Assembly (NCBI GenBank): GCA_964627665.1
Contig: CAZVKG010000040.1
Coordinates: 1 to 29,186 of the forward strand
Reading direction: 5' to 3'
Length of the DNA: 29,186 nt
Source of the DNA: UBA1351 sp964627665
GTDB lineage: Bacteria; Bacillota; Clostridia; Lachnospirales; Vallitaleaceae
The position numbers and the translations under genes are program-made. Shown piece by piece: positions 22,923-29,186 of the stretch (the first letter of the stretch is position 1; each line of letters opens with the position of its first letter). Under the pieces are notes generated by a model, which was not told where the DNA came from, made no database searches, and saw nothing but the letters and a program-made list of their open reading frames with translations.

Positions 22923-24543
22923 CCAACACTTCCTTCTTTAAATATTTTGAAAACCCGGCTTTTTCAATTAGCTTTTTAGGTTGTTCATTCACACCTTCAA
23001 TGACCATTTTTATTTCCATTTGCTCACACAATCGAACCAAACGTTTAAGTGCATGAAGCGCTGTTGCATCCATAGCAGGTACATTGTACATTCTTATAAT
23101 CAATAAGTCTATATCTGCATTAATATGTCGAAGTGTATCCAAAAACTTATCCACTGCTCCAAAGAAAAACGGTCCGTTTATGTCATAGATTTGAACATGA
23201 CCCATTTTTTGATCGGATTGTTCTAGCACTCCATGTCCCATTTTATTATACTCTTCTTCATTTTCTTCGGAAGCATCTAGTTGATTAACAGAAACATTTG
23301 TCACATCTGCCATTCGTTTCATAAATAAAAAAGCAGCTAGGACAATACCAATTTGAATAGCTAATACTAAATCAAAAACAACCGTTATTGTAAAGGTAAT
23401 GACTAAGACGAGAATATCACTTTTGGGAGCTTTAAATAATCCAATAAAATCTCGCCACTCACTCATATTATACGCTACAACCATTAAAATTGCAGCAAGC
23501 GTTGATAAGGGAATCAATTTAGCTAATGGCATAAAAAGCAACATGATTAACAGCAATGTAATCGAATGTACCATACCTGCAATTGGTGTTCTTCCTCCAT
23601 TTTTTATATTCGCAACCGTTCTCGCAATCGCTCCCGTTGCAGGAATACCACCAAATAAACCGGATCCTATATTGGCGATGCCTTGTGCTATTAACTCCAT
23701 ATTGGATCGATGCTTGCTACCAATCATGGCATCCGAGACAACTGCTGATAACAAGGATTCAATTGCTCCTAGTATGGAAATTGTAAATGCAGGTGCTATA
23801 AGCGCTCGCATAATCTCAAGTGAAAACCGAGGAACTTGGACAGTGGGCAACTTTCCTGAAATTTCACCAAATTTACTGCCAATCGTAGAAACATCTAAAG
23901 AAAACATCTGAACCAAAGTTGCTGTCACAACAATTGCAATGAGTGCACCCGGAATCTTTTTTGTCACTCTCGGCCAAAGAACAATAATGAGGAGCGCTAT
24001 GACACCAATCCCTAGTGTTATTCCGTCAATTCGATACATATTTTCAAAATAAATATGCCATTTTCCAAGAAACTCTACAGGTAAAGCTTCAACATTCAAA
24101 CCTAAAAAGTCATTCACTTGGGAGGAAAAAATCGTCACTGCAATTCCTGCTGTAAATCCTGTGGTGATCGGATAAGGTATAAACTTGATCACACTTCCAA
24201 TATTAATCAATCCAAAAATGATCAAAATAATTCCGGCCATAATTGTTGCTATGATTAATCCATCGACACCATGTTCGACGACGATTCCATAGACAATCAC
24301 CATGAAAGCTCCTGTAGGCCCACCAATCTGCACACGACTCCCACCAAAAAAAGAGATTAAGAAGCCTGCAATAATGGCAGTAATTAGCCCTTTTTCAGGT
24401 GTCACCCCGGAAGCAATTCCTAATGCAATCGATAATGGCAAGGCAATAATTGCAACAATAATCCCTGCTGTCACATCATCAATAAGATTTTGTTTCGTAT
24501 ATCCTTTGATGACTGAAAATAATTTTGGTTTTAATTTAGACAT
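22912..24543 (-). CDS. SulP-family anion transporter with STAS domain
   Basis: A 543-residue inner-membrane transporter of the SLC26/SulP family. The membrane part has about 12-14 segments with the opening motif DDVTAGIIVAIIALPLSIALGIASG (two parts near residues 22-46), GGSRVQIGGPTGAFMVI and the QGIANIGSGLFGGIPATGAIARTVANI region (about 285-312). A C-terminal STAS domain (about 440-540) includes MDATALHAL. Sulfate, bicarbonate, a dicarboxylate or another anion could be carried, and the sequence does not decide. It is first in the operon with DUF1576 and the 118-residue protein, and has its own promoter at 24591-24619. I see no clear strong RBS before its ATG. Confidence 0.93.
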   Translation of the reverse strand: MSKLKPKLFSVIKGYTKQNLIDDVTAGIIVAIIALPLSIALGIASGVTPEKGLITAIIAGFLISFFGGSRVQIGGPTGAFMVIVYGIVVEHGVDGLIIATIMAGIILIIFGLINIGSVIKFIPYPITTGFTAGIAVTIFSSQVNDFLGLNVEALPVEFLGKWHIYFENMYRIDGITLGIGVIALLIIVLWPRVTKKIPGALIAIVVTATLVQMFSLDVSTIGSKFGEISGKLPTVQVPRFSLEIMRALIAPAFTISILGAIESLLSAVVSDAMIGSKHRSNMELIAQGIANIGSGLFGGIPATGAIARTVANIKNGGRTPIAGMVHSITLLLIMLLFMPLAKLIPLSTLAAILMVVAYNMSEWRDFIGLFKAPKSDILVLVITFTITVVFDLVLAIQIGIVLAAFLFMKRMADVTNVSVNQLDASEENEEEYNKMGHGVLEQSDQKMGHVQIYDINGPFFFGAVDKFLDTLRHINADIDLLIIRMYNVPAMDATALHALKRLVRLCEQMEIKMVIEGVNEQPKKLIEKAGFSKYLKKEVLDVH

Positions 24544-24590
24544 TCACGTATTCGCTTCTTTCTCTATAAATTTAATTTTCAATCGAAATA

Positions 24591-24619
24591 AGTATACGCT
24601 TAAATAATCGACAAATCAA
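24591..24619 (-). promoter_or_regulatory. Candidate promoter of the sulP operon
   Basis: TTGATT (24614-24619) and TATACT (24591-24596) are exactly 17 bp apart on the minus strand, 48 bp before the sulP ATG. Confidence 0.6.
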
Positions 24620-24629
24620 TGTTTTTTTC

Positions 24630-24658
24630 TTGAATATTTATCTACTTGCCGATATACT
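24630..24658 (+). promoter_or_regulatory. Candidate promoter of the threonine aldolase gene
   Basis: TTGAAT (24630-24635) and TATACT (24653-24658) are exactly 17 bp apart. It lies back-to-back with the sulP promoter, the -35 hexamers 10 bp apart. A 9-bp inverted repeat, ACGCTTAAA at 24596-24604 and TTTAAGCGT at 24663-24671, brackets both promoters. Confidence 0.6.
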
Positions 24659-24709
24659 ATTGTTTAAGCGTTAATACGTAGACACAAATAAATGAACGAC
24701 GGAGGTTTT

Positions 24710-25741
24710 ATGATTAGTTTTAAGAACGATTATAGCGAAGGTGCGCATGAATCAATTCTACAAGCACTCCTCGATACAAATACAGAACAAATGGATGGGT
24801 ATGGCGACGATCGGCTTTGTATTCAGGCGACTGAATGTTTAAAAGATCTTTTTATTAACCCGTCCATTGATATTCATTACTTTTCCGGGGGGACACAAAC
24901 AAATCTTACTGCAATCTCAGCCTTTCTTCGCCCCCACGAAGCAGTTATTGCTGCAGAAACCGGCCATATTCTCGTCCATGAAACCGGCGCAATCGAAGCG
25001 ACCGGTCATAAAGTTATTGCCGTCCCTACTCAAACAGGAAAATTATCTGCTCAACAGATTGAAGCAGTTATGATTGCACACGAAGATGAGCATATGGTCT
25101 TACCAAAGCTTGTCTATGTTTCAAACTCAACTGAGACAGGAACGATTTATACTCGCAAAGAACTTGATGCGATTAAATTAATGAGCACAAAATATAATCT
25201 TTATCTATATATGGATGGCGCCCGTTTAGGTTCTGCCATGACTGCTGCTGATAACGATGTGAACTTTGAAGAATTAACCACACTCTTTGATGCCTTTTAT
25301 ATTGGCGCAACTAAAAATGGGGCCTTGCTTGGTGAAGCCCTTGTCATCTGCCGGGATGAGCTTAAACAATATTTCCGTTATCATATCAAACAAAAAGGCG
25401 CCCTCTTAGCAAAAGGTCGCCTACTTGGAATTCAATTTTTAACCTTGTTTAAGGATGATTTATACTTTGACCTTGCTAGGCATGCAAATGCAATGGCAAG
25501 TGAACTAACAAGAGGTATCAAAGCGTGTGGTTATGATTTTTTAATTCATTCTACGACCAATCAAATCTTTCCCATTCTTCCCAATCATGTCATCGATGCT
25601 CTCACTGAAGATTTTGACTTTTATGTTTGGTCCACAATCGATAAGGAAAACTCAGCCATTCGACTTGTCACTTCTTGGGCAACGCCACAAGGTTCAGTTG
25701 ATGACTTTATACATCGCCTTAACCGGTTGTCCCAAAGGTAA
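24710..25741 (+). CDS. Low-specificity L-threonine aldolase
   Basis: A PLP enzyme that splits L-threonine or allo-threonine into glycine and acetaldehyde. The 343-residue fold-type I protein shows the family features: FSGGTQTNL near residue 60, ETGHILVHETGAIE (84-97), the PLP-ring aspartate in YMDGARLG (Asp169) and the Schiff-base lysine in YIGATKNGALLGEA (Lys202). Members of this branch are also annotated as beta-eliminating lyases, so a related aldolase or lyase substrate is possible. An upstream in-frame ATG (24692) would place GGAGG inside the gene. ATG 24710, 4 bp after GGAGG, is the better start. Its last 23 bp overlap the end of the convergent diguanylate cyclase gene. Confidence 0.92.
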   Translation: MISFKNDYSEGAHESILQALLDTNTEQMDGYGDDRLCIQATECLKDLFINPSIDIHYFSGGTQTNLTAISAFLRPHEAVIAAETGHILVHETGAIEATGHKVIAVPTQTGKLSAQQIEAVMIAHEDEHMVLPKLVYVSNSTETGTIYTRKELDAIKLMSTKYNLYLYMDGARLGSAMTAADNDVNFEELTTLFDAFYIGATKNGALLGEALVICRDELKQYFRYHIKQKGALLAKGRLLGIQFLTLFKDDLYFDLARHANAMASELTRGIKACGYDFLIHSTTNQIFPILPNHVIDALTEDFDFYVWSTIDKENSAIRLVTSWATPQGSVDDFIHRLNRLSQR

Positions 25742-26795
25742 TTTGATTTTTTCCGTCATCTTTGGATTGATATAAATACTTATCTGCTTTTTTAAATAAT
25801 CGATCTTTATCCAATGTTCCTGCTTCCGTTGCAAGACCTATGCTTAATGTTATCGATTCATCCGGCATATCTTCAAATCGATGTGCTTCTAAGGAAGCTC
25901 TTATTTTTTCTAATATCTCCAAGCATTCTTCTTGCGACTTTTCGATAAAAACGATGCCAAATTCTTCACCGCCATATCGTGATGCAAGATCATGCTCACC
26001 AATATGATCAAGGATTATTTCAGCAACTTTTTCAATAACAAGGTCTCCGTTAGAATGTCCATATGTATCATTTATCTTTTTAAAATTGTCTAAATCCAAG
26101 AGTGCCACATGCAGCGGGAAGGGATATCTAGAAAATTGCTCCATAACCTTTTCTAAATATTCATGAAACGTTTTATGATTATAGAGGTTTGTCGCCAAAT
26201 CAACTTTTGCCAACTTTTCCATATAGACCTTTTTATATAAGAGTTCCTTTTCATTTTTTACGGATTCTAGAAGTTCATCATTAAGTTCTCGATAATGATT
26301 GATTAATGCAATTCCTAATAAGAAAGCTATAAACAACACAAAAGTAAATGAAATATGTTCTGATACCGTAAAATTAAAATGGGGACAAAACAAATTCAAA
26401 CCCCAATAGCTGCATAACGTTATTGCAAATGCAAATCGAATCATTCTTTTTTTCATTGTAAACACCGCAATAAAAACAGGAAATATAAAGAGTATAATCA
26501 GTATTGATTTTAGCGAGTCATAAGCTAAAAGAAACGTCAGCAAGATCAAATTCGAAGCAATAATAATGCTATAGTCATTAATTCGCCTTTTTCGTCGAAG
26601 ACTCCACTCAAAATATAGAATAACACACACAAATACAATTGAAGTAACCAAAATATTCTTCAGAAAATAAGGCTCTTGACCCGTGTTACTAAATTGCATA
26701 TATACAACTGTAACTAGTATATTAAACAATAAACCAAACCAAAACAATTGAATCAACCGTTTATTCCATTTAATATTTCTCTCTTGGTCTCCCAT
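25719..26795 (-). CDS. Membrane-bound diguanylate cyclase (GGDEF)
   Basis: A 358-residue protein with about six membrane segments (about 12-35, 44-64, 75-95, 96-110, 120-135 and 145-165), then a GGDEF domain (about 195-358). The active-site signature is intact as RYGGEEF, and DLDNFKKINDTYGHSNGD carries the metal- and substrate-binding residues. The usual inhibitory RxxD reads GEHD, so product inhibition at the I-site is probably lost. It likely makes cyclic di-GMP in response to an unknown signal sensed in the membrane part. The RBS is AAGGAG. It is a single gene with its own promoter just after the YesN-type gene. Confidence 0.93.
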   Translation of the reverse strand: MGDQERNIKWNKRLIQLFWFGLLFNILVTVVYMQFSNTGQEPYFLKNILVTSIVFVCVILYFEWSLRRKRRINDYSIIIASNLILLTFLLAYDSLKSILIILFIFPVFIAVFTMKKRMIRFAFAITLCSYWGLNLFCPHFNFTVSEHISFTFVLFIAFLLGIALINHYRELNDELLESVKNEKELLYKKVYMEKLAKVDLATNLYNHKTFHEYLEKVMEQFSRYPFPLHVALLDLDNFKKINDTYGHSNGDLVIEKVAEIILDHIGEHDLASRYGGEEFGIVFIEKSQEECLEILEKIRASLEAHRFEDMPDESITLSIGLATEAGTLDKDRLFKKADKYLYQSKDDGKNQITFGTTG

Positions 26796-26832
26796 AAAAC
26801 ACTCCTTATTAATGGCATGTGTTAGTACTTAA

Positions 26833-26861
26833 ATTATACCATTAATAGGACTATGTGCCTA
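26833..26861 (-). promoter_or_regulatory. Candidate promoter of the diguanylate cyclase gene
   Basis: A perfect TATAAT (26833-26838 on the minus strand) and a weak -35 TAGGCA (26856-26861) are 17 bp apart. The -35 contains the TAG stop codon of the response regulator gene. CCTATTAATGG just upstream of the -10 recurs inverted as CCATTAATAAGG at the RBS. Confidence 0.5.
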
Positions 26862-28481
26862 GTTTTTTCTTTCAACTTGGGCTTTAAATTCTGTGGGTGT
26901 GAGTGATGTGTATTTTTTGAAAAGTTTCGAAAAATAATGAGCATCAGAGATGCCTACACGTTCAGCTACCTCGTAGGCTTTAAACCCATTATCCTGTAAT
27001 AATTCCTTGGCTTCTTCGATGCGGACTTCGTTTAAATAATCAACAAAGGTTTTCCCGAGTTCTTTGGAAAACATGCGACTTAAATAATAGGTACTTACAT
27101 AGGTGTGCTCTGCAAGCTCGTTGAGGGTAATTGGCAGATTATAATGCTCATGAATATAGGCGATGGCATTTTGGAGGACTACATTGATATTATTCTTGTT
27201 ATATTGATTAATCCGTCCGACAATAGTTTTAGCGACTTCTTCAAGTAATTCTTGGAGCTCATCAATATTAGTACTTTTCTCAATAAGTTGATATAGTGAT
27301 GTCAAATTATCGGCTTGTTTCTTTTGATCATTCTCCAAAATTTTAATGGACATTCTCATATGATTAATACTATATATAAGACTCCAGTAGAAATTTTTCA
27401 CTTGCTCCGGCTCACCACGCTTTTCTTCGATATCATGGCGAATGGTATCTAGAATGCGTCGAACATTTTCTTCATTACCGGTACGTATTGCATGAATGAG
27501 TTTTTTTTCGTGACGTTCAAATTCTGAAGGGTCTTCACTTTTATAAAATGTATCTAAATCTTTGTATAAAATAATGGACGATTTTCCGAGATAAAAGGTA
27601 TATGAAAGACCATCATAGCATTCTTTTGCTTTTTCATTTAGCTCATGAACATCTTCCCCAACGGTACTAATTGCAACGGTTACCGAAAAGTCAAAACAAC
27701 TTTGAATCAACTTCTGCATATCTTCAACATAGGTATCCACTCTATGAATCGTATCCCGTTCTTCACCTAATGGTTGAACCACAAAAGCAACTTCTTTAGT
27801 ATTAAGTACTATTTTTTCCACCTGATATAGATCAGAAAAAATATCTTTCACTGTATTAATAATTCCAAATTGATAGAGCTGGCGTTGATAAGCCTCTTCC
27901 TGATTTGTTGGGTCTTCATCCATCTGTACAATCATCACCACATAATCGGAAAAATCAATTCCATAAAGCGCCAGTTGGGTATCCATTTCTTCAGGTCCTA
28001 ACTGGGTTCCGTTAATTATATCAAACAAGAGCTTTTCCTTTAAAATCGGTATGCTTTCTTCAAAATTTTTCTGCAACTTTAATCGTTCATTCTCGATTTC
28101 TCGTACATACTTCAGCTCCATAACCGCTTTTTTTAACACATCGCTAATCTCTTCGATTTTTGAAGGTTTCAAAATATAATCAAAAGCGCCTAATTTTATG
28201 GCCTCTTGAAGATAGGAAAACTCTCGATACCCGGTCAAAATAATAAACTTACTCTCCGGAAGCAAGTCTTTTGCTCGTCGTATCATGGTTAAGCCATTAA
28301 TCTCGGGCATATTGATATCAACAAAGATAATATCCGGTTGGTACGTTTCCATTTTTTCCAAGCCTTCCACACCATCTCCGGCTTCGCCACACACCTCACA
28401 GTCATATTGTTTCCAATTGATGATATTTACAAGACCCTTTCTTATATAAGGCTCATCGTCAACAATGAGTACTTTAAACAT
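26859..28481 (-). CDS. YesN-type response regulator with AraC HTH domain
   Basis: About 540 residues. The N-terminal receiver domain (1-120) has the acidic pair in LIVDDEP, the phosphoacceptor Asp55 (IIFVDINMPE) and Lys105 (DYILKPSK). A long middle region (about 125-430), as in YesN proteins, has no recognisable catalytic motif. The C-terminal AraC/XylS double helix-turn-helix (about 435-537) shows LNELAEHTYVSTYYLSRMF and YEVAERVGISDAHYFSKLF. I chose ATG 28481, 9 bp after GGAG, over TTG 28490, which would touch the GGAG. It overlaps the kinase stop by 8 bp (ATGTTTAA), so the pair is translationally coupled. Such pairs often control nearby sugar-uptake genes; the target here is not in view. 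Confidence 0.94.
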   Translation of the reverse strand: MFKVLIVDDEPYIRKGLVNIINWKQYDCEVCGEAGDGVEGLEKMETYQPDIIFVDINMPEINGLTMIRRAKDLLPESKFIILTGYREFSYLQEAIKLGAFDYILKPSKIEEISDVLKKAVMELKYVREIENERLKLQKNFEESIPILKEKLLFDIINGTQLGPEEMDTQLALYGIDFSDYVVMIVQMDEDPTNQEEAYQRQLYQFGIINTVKDIFSDLYQVEKIVLNTKEVAFVVQPLGEERDTIHRVDTYVEDMQKLIQSCFDFSVTVAISTVGEDVHELNEKAKECYDGLSYTFYLGKSSIILYKDLDTFYKSEDPSEFERHEKKLIHAIRTGNEENVRRILDTIRHDIEEKRGEPEQVKNFYWSLIYSINHMRMSIKILENDQKKQADNLTSLYQLIEKSTNIDELQELLEEVAKTIVGRINQYNKNNINVVLQNAIAYIHEHYNLPITLNELAEHTYVSTYYLSRMFSKELGKTFVDYLNEVRIEEAKELLQDNGFKAYEVAERVGISDAHYFSKLFKKYTSLTPTEFKAQVERKN

Positions 28482-29186
28482 AATCTTCAACTCCTTTTTG
28501 GATGCCTACCACCGGAATGGTAACCACCACTTTCATATATTCTTCATATATGCTTTCAACTCGAACGCCATATTCAACTCCATAAAATAGTTTGATTCGT
28601 CGATTGACATTTTTCAAACCAATTCCCATTCCTGAATTTTCAGAAAACAGATAGGCATCATTCCCTTCGTTAAGATTTTTATTGAGTTCACGAATATCTT
28701 CTTCTGTCATTCCTTGTCCGTTATCTAAAACTTCAATCTCAACACGTTGATCGATTTTTCGAATAATTAAATAGATTTTCCCTTGTTTACGAAATTTATC
28801 AACACCATGGTAAATTGCATTCTCAACAAGAGGCTGTAGCAAGAGCTTGGGCACCTTAATACCAAGCAAACTCGAATCAATGGATTTATTAAAATCTAGG
28901 CGTTCGCCATAGCGATTCTTCATTATTAAAATGTAGCTATCTACAAAGTCAATCTCTTCTTTAATGGTCACTAATGGGCCGCCTTTACCGATTCCCGCTT
29001 CCATCAATGCAGATAATGCAGTAACCATTTCACTGATTTCACCCACATTATTTAAACGAGCCATCCAGTTAATCGATTCGAGTGTATTAAAAAGAAAATG
29101 CGGATTAATCTGCGCTTGCAAGGTTTTTATCTCCGCTTCTTTTCGCGTCAATTGTTCTTTATATACACGATTTACCAAAATATCGA
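28474..29186 (-). CDS. YesM-type sensor histidine kinase, 3' part (cut by window edge)
   Basis: The frame is open to the right edge, so the sensor and membrane parts lie outside the window. The visible 237 codons hold the LytS/YesM-type kinase core. The H-box is LQAQINPHFLFNTLESI with the phosphorylated histidine in NPHF, the N-box is PLVENAIYHGV, and the ATP-lid glycines are in DNGQGM and SGMGIGLKNVNRRI. It phosphorylates the YesN-type regulator encoded immediately downstream, with an 8-bp overlap. TTG at 29178 is not a real start: the frame continues upstream of it and a kinase needs its N-terminal part. Confidence 0.93.
   Translation of the reverse strand, partial: DILVNRVYKEQLTRKEAEIKTLQAQINPHFLFNTLESINWMARLNNVGEISEMVTALSALMEAGIGKGGPLVTIKEEIDFVDSYILIMKNRYGERLDFNKSIDSSLLGIKVPKLLLQPLVENAIYHGVDKFRKQGKIYLIIRKIDQRVEIEVLDNGQGMTEEDIRELNKNLNEGNDAYLFSENSGMGIGLKNVNRRIKLFYGVEYGVRVESIYEEYMKVVVTIPVVGIQKGVEDYV

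Noticed and set aside
23399..23911. A 170-codon plus-strand open frame inside sulP
   Set aside because: It is antisense to conserved SulP membrane segments; its composition is that of a reverse-complement shadow and no RBS is seen.
24692..24709. ATG 24692 as the threonine aldolase start
   Set aside because: GGAGG lies within that extension, directly before ATG 24710, where the conserved protein begins.

Overview
The window is AT-rich DNA (visibly below 45% GC) with strong AGGAGG ribosome-binding sites, a GerM-type spore germination lipoprotein, YesM/YesN-type two-component genes and NAD/FAD enzymes of the clostridial glpA/DUF1667 type. This points to an anaerobic spore-forming Firmicute of class Clostridia, perhaps Lachnospirales or a relative. 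That placement is inferred from gene content, not from a marker gene. I see no rRNA, tRNA, IS element, phage gene or CRISPR array. The region looks like ordinary chromosome.

Left part (1-5.7 kb): a forward operon selD - mnmH - MFS transporter makes selenophosphate and uses it for 2-selenouridine in tRNA. It ends tail-to-tail, overlapping by 23 bp, against a reverse operon for a polar amino-acid ABC importer (binding lipoprotein, permease, ATPase). Next (5.75-10.2 kb), on the minus strand, is a MacB-like export system: ATPase, two-domain FtsX permease and HlyD-family adaptor. The adaptor frame is broken by one in-frame TAA. A divergent putP-type sodium/solute symporter follows (10.4-11.8 kb). 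It ends in a 71-nt hairpin and a cluster of ~24-bp tandem repeats that runs into the stop codon of the next gene.

Middle part (12-21.2 kb), all minus strand: a two-gene mannobiose unit (cellobiose 2-epimerase, then GH130 mannosylglucose phosphorylase); a sporulation/signalling operon (GerMN lipoprotein, PAS-GGDEF-EAL protein, YgjV-GNAT fusion); and a three-gene redox operon (glycerol-3-phosphate-dehydrogenase-like flavoprotein with a BFD-like [2Fe-2S] domain, NAD/FAD oxidoreductase, DUF1667 protein). The redox operon's candidate promoter is separated from its first gene by a 48-bp perfect palindrome followed by a T-run.

Right part (21.3-29.2 kb): a minus-strand operon of a SulP anion transporter, a DUF1576 membrane protein built from two tandem repeats, and a small acidic protein I do not recognise. 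A divergent low-specificity threonine aldolase gene meets a membrane diguanylate cyclase gene tail-to-tail, again with a 23-bp overlap. A YesN-type response regulator and the 3' part of its YesM-type kinase run off the right edge. The least described parts are the SulP/DUF1576/small-protein operon, the YgjV-GNAT fusion, the tandem repeats at 11964-12060 and the interrupted HlyD gene.
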